A stretch of DNA of 64,000 nucleotides, taken from positions 255,578,812 through 255,642,811 of the forward strand of contig NC_134531.1 of the NCBI RefSeq assembly GCF_050624435.1. Direction: 5' to 3'. Numbering within the stretch: position 1 is the stretch's first letter; each line of letters starts with the position of its first letter. The notes beneath the pieces were generated by a model. It searched no databases. It had not been told where the DNA came from and saw only the letters and a program-made list of their open reading frames with translations. Below are positions 54,786 to 64,000 of the stretch, piece by piece. The translations under genes and the position numbers were made by a program. The stretch comes from Tenrec ecaudatus (lineage: Eukaryota > Chordata > Mammalia > Afrosoricida > Tenrecidae).

Positions 54786-55006
54786 GAGGCCTAACAGGAG
54801 CCAAAAACATGTGATGACGGAAAGGAAAAAGAGAGATGTGTATATGTGTGGGGTGTGTGGTGGAGAGGAAGAAAGGAGATGATAAAATAAAAGCAATGCC
54901 AGTACTAGTAAGGGACTCTCTTAATGGATGAAAAAAAAATGTGGAAAATGTGGATAAATGTATTTTGAGAGAAGTAATAATATTTAATAGTTGGCATGGA
55001 AGAATA

Positions 55007-56366
55007 TAAGGGGGTACCTCCCCAAAAGAAAATCTTTTTTCAAAGCTATGTATTTAATTTTTTTTTTTTACAAAAGAACCATATAACCTTCAAAGGACTC
55101 TCCAGTATACTTAATGTACTTGTCAAATATGCGATTCCATTCCTGAAAACATTTTTTGAAACTCATCTGCTTGGATGACTGACAGCACCTCCCTCCTTGT
55201 TTTCCTCATCTCTTCTATGTCATCAATTCGCTGTTTGTTTGTTTTTTTTCATGTCCTTCTTCTTTCACAGAAACAAAAAGAAGTCACGTGGAGCAAGGCC
55301 AAGTGAATCAGGCACATGGGGCAAGAGAGGCATGCTATTTTGTACCTAAAACTGGTCCACTGAAATGGCTGCATGAGCAGGTGCATTTTCAAGGTGGCAA
55401 CCTCAATCCCCTGTCTGCTAAAAATCAGGCCATTTTTGGCAGACACCATTAAGCAATCTTTTCAGAATTTCTAAATAGAAAGCTGATTAACAATATGACC
55501 TGGTGGAATGAAATCCAAGTGTACTATCCATCTCACACCAAAAAACAAATGAGTATCATTTTGAGCTTTGATTTCACTTGACAAGATTTTTTTTTGTGGG
55601 GGGGGGAGGTTCAAGTTGACCACGGCATCTTCCACTGGCTTGATTGACCTTTGGCTTTGGGGCATAAGAACAGCACATGTCTGATCATCATAAATTAGCT
55701 TGGAGAAAATGCCTGGGTGGCTTTGGAACTTTTCATTCAAAGCAAGCTGTGTTTCCATTTGACAGTCTTTCCCTGGTCATCAGAACCGAACCAGAGGCAT
55801 GCATTTTGCAGAGATCCTTCTCATTCTTAAATCTTCTGTTAAAATTCACTGAACTTGCACTCCAAGATAGTCCAGCTAACTCCCCCATCTCTTCAATAGT
55901 CCTTTGTCAGTCTTCAAGCACAAATACACAAATTCTGTTGATATTTTCATCTCTTTGGGAATTTGATGGACATCTCAAATGAGGTTTGTTGTCAATCAAC
56001 ATTTGACCTTTATTGAAATGAGAAAACCACTTGTACACTTGAGTTTTTTGGTTTTTTTTTTCCAAAGCAGTGTCCTTGTAAGCTGTGTTCAACATTACAG
56101 CAGTTTGGGAAGCACTTTTCCCAAGCAGGAAACAAAATTTCATAGCTGTGCACAATTCTCTTAAAGTGGTTACCACACAAACACACACCCAAAAAAACGA
56201 GATTTAAGAAATACTCATGAAAAAATCACTGTGATTAGAGAGAACCTTCCCAGGTAATGCACTGGGTGCACCAATTGGAGTTGCTGGATGCTTGCCTCAT
56301 GGGGAAAAATGCATACTATGAATGCTCCACCCAGCTGAGTTTTTTTGGGGGGAGGTTACCCACTCA
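55007..56366 (-). mobile_element. Mariner element, near full length, with TIRs and TA duplication
   Basis: 1360 bases, a normal mariner size. Left end 'taagggggtacctccccaaa' and right end 'tttggggggaggttacccac' are inverted repeats, with TA at 55005-55006 and 56367-56368. On the minus strand, 5' UTR text is followed by the DNA-binding half (SASQTAVMLNTAYKDTALEK, KTQVYKWFSHFNKGQMLIDN) and the start of the catalytic domain (FSKLIYDDQTCAVLM, where the family has ITGDETW), ending with WIVHLDFIPPGHIVNQ. The frame is broken at several places and the first catalytic motif is altered, so it is inactive. Confidence 0.92.
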
Positions 56367-56368
56367 TA

Positions 56369-57011
56369 TTTCACTAGGAGAAGAAGAGAGGGCTTAGAAA
56401 CAGAGTAGGGTAGTAGAGAATATAAGCACAGAATCCAACCAGAAGAAGAGAATTTATTTATATATATTTAGAAGGAGAAATAGATTTAAAGCAGAAAAAA
56501 AGAAAGATAGAAAAGGGAGAGGGATGGAAAACTTGGAAAAGGAAAGAAGACTACATAAGAAAGAGAGATATATTCATATGTCCAGAGAATACATTGAAAG
56601 AAAGAAAAAGTAGATCGCCTTAAATGTAGATATGAAATTTCACTGGTATGGCAGCATGAACATGGGCTGGAAGTGCTCTCAAGGTCTAGGGAGAAAAGGC
56701 TTAGTTTAAAAAGAAAAAAATAGACTTGGTTGGTTGACTATACTTTGCCTGTGTCTGCTGAGAAGATATGCGTAACTGTAGGGAGGTGAGGCTGTACCAA
56801 AAGAGGGTGTGACATTCAAAATGGAAGATAGATTATATTAAATTAAAAGAAGAATAAAACAACTGAAAATAAATTCAACCTGTAGCTTGTGTAGGAGTTC
56901 ATGCTTCATTAGCAGGATTGGTATGTGTATACATCCACCACACAGGGGATGGAGATGTGTGGGGGGCAATAGTGCAAGAAAGAATGAAGAAATAGAGAAA
57001 AAATATTTAAA
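56369..57011. other. Purine-rich sequence, unassigned
   Basis: A/G-rich on the plus strand ('agaaaaaaagaaagatagaa'). Probably old L1 5' sequence interrupted by the neighbouring insertions, but not proven. It resumes after the L1 3' UTR at 57706. Confidence 0.4.
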
Positions 57012-57025
57012 GAAAAAATATTTTT

Positions 57026-57658
57026 TAACATTTTATTAGGGGCTCATACAACTCTTATCACAATCCATACATATACATACATCAATTGTATAAAGCACAT
57101 CCATACATTCCCTGCCCCAATCATTCTCAAAGCATTTGCTCTCCACTTAAGCCCTTTGCATCAGGTTCTCTTTTTTTTTCCTCTCCCTCCCTGCTCCCCC
57201 CTCCCTCATGTGCCCTTGGTAATTTATACATCATTATTTTGTCATATCTTGCCCTATCCGGAGTCTCCCTTCCCCCCTTTCTCTGCCGTCCATCTCCCAG
57301 GGAGGAGGTCACATGTGGATCCTTGTAATCAGTTCCCCCTTTCCAACCCACTCACCCTCCACTCTCCCAGCATCGCCCCTCACACCCTTGGTCCTGAAGG
57401 TATCATCCACCCTGGATTCCCTGTGCCTCCAGCTCCCATATGCACCAGTGTACAACCTCTGCCCTATCCAGTCCTGCAAGGTAGAATTCGGATCATGGTA
57501 GTTGGGGGGAGGAAGCATCCAGGATCTGGGGGAAAGCTGTGTTCTCTCCTAAACCCCTCTATGAAGGTTTCTCCAGTGGCTGACACTTGGGCCTTGGGTC
57601 TCCACTCTGCATTTCCCCCTTCATTCAATACTATACACACACATATATACATACACAC

Positions 57659-57690
<32 letters not shown>

Positions 57691-57691
57691 T
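57026..57691 (-). mobile_element. L1 3' UTR, antisense, with 14-bp target duplication
   Basis: 'attaggggctcatacaactc', 'ttatcacaatccatacatat', 'gcatttgctctccacttaag', 'atccttgtaatcagttcccc', 'gattccctgtgcctccagct' and 'gtagaattcggatcatggta' form the reverse terminal UTR, ending in a TA/CA microsatellite at the truncated 5' side. GAAAAAATATTTTT occurs at both flanks (57012-57025 and 57692-57705), a perfect target-site duplication. Very little divergence: the youngest-looking L1 here. Overlapping frames of up to 183 codons are UTR artefacts. Confidence 0.94.
57636..57690. repeat. (CA/TA)n microsatellite within the L1 UTR
   Basis: 'acacacatatatacatac' grading into pure AT dinucleotides up to the target duplication. 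Confidence 0.9.
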
Positions 57692-57705
57692 GAAAAAATA
57701 TTTTT

Positions 57706-58680
57706 AAGTTTGTTTGGGTAGATAATGCTTGCACCAAGCTTCCCAGGCAATCTGCTATCCATGTGCATCTTCGATGGCCCAGCCAGTTGAGAGATTTGGC
57801 TAGGTGTGTTGAAAGGGGAGCCTAGAAGGATAGGTTGTGCAGAAGAAGGTAAGGTGCCTGAGATGGCTTGGGTTGCTGGTCATAATGAAGGGGAGTCAGA
57901 AACAACTGACAGTGTTTGCTTATTTTCTATTTTTTTAAAGTGCTTCATTGTACTTAGCATTTATGTTGTTTCCCTGGATTCTTGGGAGTGCAGAATTCCC
58001 TCTTTTTGGAGGATTTCACTGATATTTACTAACTGGATCACCCAGTGCTTGTTATCTAATAGCCATACTACCCCTAAAAGCAACACTTTCTTAGTGCATT
58101 TTCTACAAAAATGTGAATTGAAGTATCCCCTTTTGTATAAATTAGTATAAATTACAAGAATGTTGAATATTAATTTAGCTAAGGTAGGTTTTTTAAAGAA
58201 AGTAAATAATATTATCCCCACTACTCTTTAGCACCAGTTCCAATCTAATTAACATTTATATTTCTTATGCTAAATCTGTACTGTGAAGTAGCTAAACAAA
58301 ATCCAAATCATTTGATATTCAGCATATTTCAAAGTCTAATTGCTCAATAGGATGTCTTAGGCTGTAAATCTGTAAAACTTAGCGTGCTATAGGTGTGACA
58401 AATTTGAAGATTTCCAAGCCTGTGCCAGAAAAAAATCATCGATATTCCTCATGAGGTGAATTTTGAATTTTCATTCTATAGAGGCTAGGAAAATCTCCAT
58501 AAAGATTAAAGAAAATGCAAATATCCATAAAGATTAAAGAAAATGCAACTGGAGACAATGTTTCATACAAGTCTGGAGAACATGGTGTTCTAAGGCTAAT
58601 ATTTATGATAATAAGAAATGTAACCTTAGAGATAATAACTAGCTGTTTCTTTATGTAAGGACCCACTTAGATCTAAAGCA
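57706..58680. other. No gene recognised; includes a 28-bp tandem duplication at 58496-58548
   Basis: Frames of 76-114 codons at 57806-58150, 57961-58221 and 58436-58666 have no recognisable domain. Two copies of a 28-base unit starting 'tccataaagattaaagaa' lie at 58496 and 58524. Confidence 0.5.
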
Positions 58681-58884
58681 GTGTTTCCCAAAGTGGGCCA
58701 TACTGGCCCCTCCAAGACATTAGTACAATTGGGGGTTGTAGTGGGGAGTGCTCCACAGGCAGATATCTACACTTTATCCTGATGACGGGCTACGTACAGC
58801 ACATAAGTTTTTCATTGTCAAGGGGCACTGTGTAATTTTTTTTCTTTTTCCCCCTAAAAGAGGGGCCACAAGTTTGGGAACTTA
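58681..58884. mobile_element. hAT-type MITE, about 0.2 kb
   Basis: Starts 'cagtgtttcccaaagtgggc' and ends 'aggggccacaagtttgggaac'; the end read in reverse, 'gttcccaaacttgtggcccc', pairs with the start apart from a small shift. The CAGTGTTTC start is typical of hAT elements (Charlie/MER5-like). Target duplication not clear. Non-coding. Confidence 0.55.
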
Positions 58885-59261
58885 TAAAGATACATTGGCA
58901 TTATCTTCAGATATATATCATTTGTATGCAAATAATCTACTTGGGAATTTTATTTAAAAAACTCTTCGGTTGTCCTTACCTGCTAGATCCCTGCCAATCT
59001 CAGTCACTGAGTCTTCCGTATTGAGGCACTATGTATTAAGCTAAAGACCTAAGTCAACCCTGTTGCATATTGTGTTCAAATTCTTGATCAGAATTTTAAA
59101 GATTAATGAAACTTCTTTTGTCTTGTTTTGCCTTTGGTATTTTATATAAAACTGAAATCAGAATGGCAATTTAGATAGCATTTGCATAAATAATATATAG
59201 GGGGTTCCATTTTAAAGAGTAATTTTGTTCTTATTAATACACCCCCCCACTGTTTTACATA
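58885..59261. other. AT-rich, nothing recognised
   Basis: No signature seen. Confidence 0.5.
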
Positions 59262-59440
59262 TCTAACTACTAGCTGTAGTGTCAGTAGTTTGAAATCACC
59301 AGCGGATATACAGGAAGAAAGTGTGACTTTCCATTCCTATGCAGATTTATGGCTTCAGAATTCCACGCAGTAGTTGTGGTTGGTTTTATAGGTTCTCTGT
59401 GAGTCAGAATTGACTCAATAGCAGTGAGTTAAAATTTTGG
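59262..59440 (+). mobile_element. AfroSINE, sense, diverged
   Basis: 'gtcagtagtttgaaatcacc' (B-box region), 'agcggatatacaggaagaaa', 'ggttctctgtgagtcagaat' and 'tgactcaatagcagtgagtt'. The A-box part is weak. Confidence 0.78.
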
Positions 59441-60236
59441 ATTTGTTCCCAGATCTTACAATCCAAATCTTCACTTCATGATATATTTTATAGTATTGAG
59501 ATTCCCCCCCCCCTACTTACTCATTGAAGCGTTTGGTAAAAATATTCTTCAATATTTTTGTGCTCCTACATTGTAGTTTTATATTTTCTCCTAGTTTTAC
59601 TGGATGGTAATCTTTCTTACAACAGCATAGTAATTTTCCAGTTCTAACTTGTATCAAAACTATATTTATATGATGGATTTCTTACGTGCGAAACACTTTA
59701 TCATTTCAGCACACGGGAGTTTGATTTAACATGCTGGCGACTAAATAGATAGCAAGAGCTTCTAATCATTGCTCTCTCAATGTACAACTTCATAGGCGAA
59801 TAAATATTCAAAATCCTTTTTATAGAAGAACTCTATTTCCTTAATAGAACAGTTAAAATAAGAGAAAAGAAAGAAAAATAACAACATAAAACAAGTGTTT
59901 ACTGCTGGATATATCTTACTGGTTTACCCTAAGAATTAATATATGACAATTTAAGTCTGCTCAATTATTTTGAAAAGTATATGACAATTTAAGTCTGCTC
60001 AATTATTTTGAAAAGTCTCTCTCTCTGTCACTCTTCTGGTCTCAGAGTTCTTCTTGATCTGTCCCATTGTTTCCATGTCACAGTCTCTGGCACCACTGGT
60101 CTTGGCCTCCACTGGTTCAAACAGAGATCTGGAGTATGTACTTCAGCTGCTCCTGGGTTTTCCCTCTCTCATCTGCTTCTATGATGTCCTGTCCTTCTAA
60201 CTAGTGGCGTAGTAATGAAATCTGAGCAACCCCCTC
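59441..60236. other. Unassigned; includes a 38-bp tandem duplication
   Basis: AT-rich to 59940, then the duplication, then a pyrimidine-rich part (60017-60236) of unknown origin. Confidence 0.45.
59941..60016. repeat. 38-bp perfect tandem duplication
   Basis: Two identical adjacent copies of a unit starting 'atatgacaatttaagtctgc' (59941-59978 and 59979-60016). Identity points to a recent event. Confidence 0.97.
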
Positions 60237-60745
60237 TGTGTTACCCTGGGTAAACTAGAGAAACACATTTATAGACACTCATATGGGTGTAAGAGAGAAC
60301 TTTATATCAAAGAGCAATCATACATTAAGAAAGAATCCCAGCCCCATCCATATCAAGTGCATACATCCTATATTACCCCATATGTCAATACTAGTTCATA
60401 AGTTCCTCCTTAGACTCATGCAGTGATGCAATGATGCTGGATGCAGATCACAGGCCAGTGGGTGGAGAATCTTGTGTATCCAGTGGTGATGGAAGCATCT
60501 CAGCATTGGTGTGTGTCTCCAGATGGCTCTTCCAGCTCCAGGGCTCTGGCTCTATCAGCATAGCTCCATGTGGCTTGTCAGCAGGAAGATGAAGCAGAGA
60601 GAGCATTGGTCTGGCCTCCAGTGAGCTATTTATCTCCTTTGCGCCTCCAAATGAGGTCATCAAACTGTGACCTCATTGACAGGCTAACCTCCATCCCTTC
60701 ACTCTTAATATCCTCAAGTTGACACTAGATTATGTAACTACCACA
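60237..60745 (-). mobile_element. Solo LTR, family A, antisense
   Basis: Plus strand begins 'tgtgttaccctgggtaaact' and ends 'gattatgtaactaccaca', which reversed is TGTGGTAGTTACATAATC, the clearest version of the family start. Flanks CCCTC and CTCTC agree at four of five bases. Shares 'cttgtgtatccagtggtgat', 'gcgcctccaaatgaggtcat' and 'ctcatgcagtgatgcaatga'-type blocks with other members. Confidence 0.83.
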
Positions 60746-61201
60746 CTCTCTATTAATGTTGCATAGTCCCATCCAATACTTTGAAGGGAGTTAGAGAAGA
60801 GCGGTAAAAGTGCCATATTAAAAAATGTCATGCAACCGCATTCTCCCTACCTTTTTCTCCTTTTATATACACACAACTCACACATAGCCTTCTTCAAATA
60901 TTTTCACAAAAATGGCATGGCTTAAAAGACACTAAATTGTTCCACCAAAACTTTTTGAAGCATATATATCCACACACATATATATGTGATGCCATCAAAA
61001 ATAGTGTGCACATTTTGTGGATTTTATATTTAATATAAACTTTTACATTTCCTTAAATATGATTTATGAATATAAATTAGTTTTATATGATGATTTACTT
61101 TTCAATTGGAAATTAAATGAGGAAAGGATACATGGTTATTGGGAAGAGTTTATTGTTGGTGTGCAAATTAGTTCAGGTTCATTATTGATTTAATAAAATA
61201 G
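60746..61201. other. AT-rich, nothing firmly recognised
   Basis: 'ccaccaaaactttttgaagc' at 60941 is the reverse of a block near 13260 and may be the end of a small DNA transposon. Confidence 0.4.
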
Positions 61202-61683
61202 TGTGATGGCTGGGGATTATATTACCTGGACACTCCTTATCAGAGCTCAACCTTATCAATTGTGTCTGAGCCTGATGACACCTCACTAGTGACAGAAGCT
61301 TTTTGATGTAAGAGAAGGTGATAGAGCTGGGTACAATTCTCTTTAGTCACTTTCCTTCTGCCAAAGTTGGACCTGTGTCTTGTTCCTGGATCACCTTTTG
61401 CACCACCTGCTATCCCTGAGCCATCTGTGGACTACAGAATATGGCTTATTTTGGCCGATTTTAGATGTTTGTATCCACTAGCCTGTGTGCCCTGCTGTCT
61501 CTACTTTATCATCCTGCTTCCTGTTCATCAGTTTCTATGTGTCAGGAGAATCTTGACTTTGACTGGCATAGGCTTACCTATTTCTACAATGGTGAAAGCC
61601 ATTTCTTGACATATATCTCTTTCTATAGATAACTCATGTGATCACAAGAGGTTTTGCTTCTCTGAAGAAACCGAACTAATACA
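61202..61683 (+). mobile_element. LTR-like element, MaLR/ERVL type
   Basis: Begins 'tgtgatggctggggattata' and ends 'tctgaagaaaccgaactaataca'-type sequence (last bases GAACTAATACA). The TG...CA termini, length of about 480 bases and final block agree with MaLR/ERVL LTRs. No clear target duplication. Distinct in its middle from families A and B. Confidence 0.6.
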
Positions 61684-61709
61684 GATGGTTACTCTGACTA
61701 TGAGGGGGA

Positions 61710-61885
61710 AACCCACTCTCCTTGAGTTGTCTCTGATTCATAGTGACCTTGTTGCGCAGAATTGAAACCTCTGTTTATGAGACTGTAAATCTTTATGAAA
61801 GCACAGAGGCTTATCTTTATCTCATAAAACAACTGGTAATTTGGAAATGCTGAACCACGTTAGCAATCCGATATGCAGCTCACTA
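61710..61885 (-). mobile_element. AfroSINE, antisense
   Basis: 'ccttgagttgtctctgattc', 'atagtgaccttgttgcgcag', 'gagactgtaaatctttatga' and 'gctgaaccacgttagcaatc' follow the reverse order. Confidence 0.77.
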
Positions 61886-62206
61886 TGAAACTGGCCTCCT
61901 AAACATGGGGAAAAGAATGCCTAATGTGAATCAATGTTACATAATTTAAAGGAAAGAGCAATGCAGAAGGACTGACAATTTAGGAAAGTGTATTTCCTGG
62001 AATATATATATTCTGTATACCAGGAAAACACAGTAGAAACTTTTGTTCTAAGGGAAAGTCTAGAGTAGTTATTTACCAAAGTGTAGACCAGAGAAACCAG
62101 AACATTACTGTCATTTTAATCATCAGCAAAATTCAAGTGATGGCAAAAGGGACCCATCTCACAATAATATGAGAATAATAATTAAAATGAAAAGGGAAAA
62201 AAAGAA
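61886..62206. other. Nothing recognised
   Basis: AT-rich, no signature. Confidence 0.5.
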
Positions 62207-62385
62207 AACACTCAAAACCAAATTCATTGCCATCAACTTGAGGCTGACTCACAGCAGCCCCCATAGGATGATAGAACTCGTCATGTGGATTTCTGAGGCT
62301 ATAAGTCTTTTCAAGGCAGAAAGCTTAATCTTTCTTCTGAAGAGCAACTGGTAGGTTTTAACTTGTGATTAAAATCCTAATTGTA
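62207..62385 (-). mobile_element. AfroSINE, antisense
   Basis: 'ttcattgccatcaacttgag', 'gctgactcacagcagccccc', 'gaggctataagtcttttcaa' and 'ttcttctgaagagcaactgg'. The A-box end is worn. Confidence 0.8.
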
Positions 62386-63057
62386 ACCCTTGAGGATTTG
62401 GAGATAGTTAATAGAGCACAATGATTCCAGAAGCAAATGGGTGATTGTTTCTCACAAAAAGTCAAGGTTATGTAAATAAATGCCTCAGGGTAATAATACC
62501 AATAAAGAGTAGTGAATTTCTTGCCAAGTATTCAGACTGAAGTAAAAATTCATAACTAGAACCAGCTCACTAAAGTAGTGCTATGTCCCCAGGAAGGACT
62601 AGGCAGTATCAAGAAAGGCACAAAGAGAAGTCTATCTGCTTTCCAAACGGGCACGATGGCAGGTTAGATAGGAGAGCTACACCAGGAAAAGGAGAATGTC
62701 TCAGTACATCCACGGTTCATATATTCACATGAGTGATTTTCAAAGATCCAGTCATTATGCAAAAGTATATTATGGATAAAAGGAAGAGGGTCAAATCAGA
62801 TTACAGAATGGAGGGTTGTTCTATCAGTACTAAAGTTGTAAATTATATCATTAAATTCATTATAACGCTATAGAATTATCAAATTGCAAAATTATGATGC
62901 TGTTAAACTACTTAGAGTCATTTCCCAGCCAAGTTCTCACATAGCCTTGACTATCTCAGGGAGTCTTAGGCTTGCCTGGCACATTGATATTATTTTGGCT
63001 GGGTGTATATTGTTAATGTAAAAATTAACTAGATGATAAAAATTTGCTATTGACATT
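62386..63057. other. No feature recognised
   Basis: AT-rich with no open frame or repeat signature I can name. Confidence 0.5.
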
Positions 63058-63600
63058 GTTTTCGGCATGGTTCTCTAGAGAAACAAAATCAGGATACTCA
63101 TGATTCTCTTTCTATATATATTTATATAAAAGGATAGATTTATATAGAGAGAAGGAATATAAAGCTAAGTAGTCTACAGAGCAGTACAAAAAGTGCTGTT
63201 CAACTCACTTTCATGGAACAGTTGATATACTAAACATCCTTCAGCTCAAGCCAGCTGCTGGTCCAAGGCCAAGGAAAGAGAGAGAGGAATCTGCTCTCAG
63301 GAAAGCCAAGCAGGGTGGTTCGGCCACCCAGAGAGATGGGTGGGTCAACAACAGCCAGTAGCATGGGAACATAGCAAAGCAAGTCCAGATAGTGCCTCAG
63401 GCTCTTGCGATGCACGCAAGCCAACATGATCCACCAGAAGTGTGGCAAAGCAGGTCCTGATGGAACCTCAAGCTCTAGCAAAGCATAGCAAGACGTGCTC
63501 TGTCACTAGCCACACCAGTACTGACATAAAAGCGCACCCAGTCTTGAAGATAGGACAGACTTTGCCTGACTTGTATCAGAATTTAACTTTTTTCCATTTC
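63058..63600 (-). mobile_element. LTR, family B, antisense
   Basis: Plus strand starts 'tgttttcggcatggttctct', 'agagaaacaaaatcaggata' and shares 'gttcaactcactttcatgga', 'acagttgatatactaaacat', 'ccaacatgatccaccagaag' and 'gtcctgatggaacctcaagc' with the 52.3 kb copy. It diverges toward its right end, which I place only roughly. The 83-codon minus frame is incidental. Confidence 0.68.
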
Positions 63601-64000
63601 TGATTTCTGCCCCCTTCACAGTTCAAATCACTCGAATACCCTGGCACCTCAAATTCCATCCCATAATCTGCTTCTAGAGATATGCACCTTGTATACATTA
63701 GTACAGAGAAAGGGAAAAATTAAGAATAAAAAATGTACCATTTTCTGGCACAATAATCGGTTTCCAAAAATTAGTAGGTGTCATTTGAATAAATCAGCAG
63801 CTCTGGGAAACATTTCCTTAACAAATAGCCATGTGTAAAGTGGCGTCTGTGACTCATTTGCTCTAACTACATGATAAGAAGACAATTCTGAATATCTAAT
63901 AATAAAACATGATTATAATTAGATTTGCAAATCTTTTTATGCTACTATGAAGACATTTTGTGTTTCATTCTCCCACCTTGAATTTCTCTCATACTGAAGC
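63601..64000. other. No feature recognised
   Basis: The first part may still belong to the LTR. Nothing else seen up to the window edge. Confidence 0.45.

Noticed and set aside
57156..57707. 183-codon plus-strand open frame
   Set aside because: It lies wholly in an antisense L1 3' UTR and its TA-rich end; composition is proline/serine-rich from pyrimidine tracts and ends in HIYIHTYIYIYI low complexity.

Overview
The window is vertebrate nuclear DNA, almost certainly intergenic or intronic sequence from an afrotherian mammal. The main evidence is about a dozen and a half copies, on both strands, of a short tRNA-derived SINE. It carries a 'gtggttaa...' A-box region, a 'ggtnrgnagttcraaccca' B-box region and a body around 'ctatgagtcagaattgactc'. 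This is the AfroSINE type, known only from Afrotheria (elephants, hyraxes, sirenians, aardvark, tenrecs, golden moles, elephant shrews). RTE/BovB-like LINE relics and their 3' tails agree with this. The L1 3' UTR type resembles what I associate with tenrec-like genomes, but I cannot test that here. All family names are from recognition; no database was searched.

I found no convincing host protein-coding exon, no tRNA or rRNA gene, no CRISPR array and no bacterial-type operon. The predicted ORFs are short, and the longer ones lie in transposon relics or low-complexity sequence, so I call no functional protein-coding gene. What can be supported is a layered set of mobile elements.

Layout. 1-10 kb: an RTE 3' end, a MIR, AfroSINEs, an AT-rich microsatellite, then a sense RTE 5' fragment facing two antisense RTE blocks (an inverted repeat). 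10.3-19 kb: mostly AT-rich sequence without a recognised element, dotted with AfroSINEs, including one inserted inside another. 19-28.9 kb: solo LTRs, a tRNA-Gly-type SINE, L1 3' UTRs and RTE pieces. 28.9-31.8 kb: an ERVL-like relic with LTR, tRNA-Leu-type primer-binding site and internal region. 31.8-39 kb: RTE relics broken by a 5-bp-TSD LTR, an L1 3' UTR and an insertion carrying a 52-bp minisatellite of 22 copies. 39-46.2 kb: a mariner fragment, an LTR, L1 3' UTR, a long antisense RTE and an ERVL pol (integrase-dUTPase) relic. 46-57.7 kb: an L1-rich nest containing two mariner elements with terminal inverted repeats, LTRs of two families, an RTE 3' end and an L1 3' UTR with a perfect 14-bp target duplication. 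57.7-64 kb: a hAT-like element, more LTRs and AfroSINEs.

Nothing here works together as a system in the operon sense. The value of the window is as a record of insertion order: RTE and L1M are oldest, then mariner and LTRs, with AfroSINEs and the L1 3' UTRs throughout. The strongest candidate for something individually undescribed is the minisatellite-bearing insertion at 35.6-37.3 kb. The LTR families and the GGGGGTACC-ended mariner are next.
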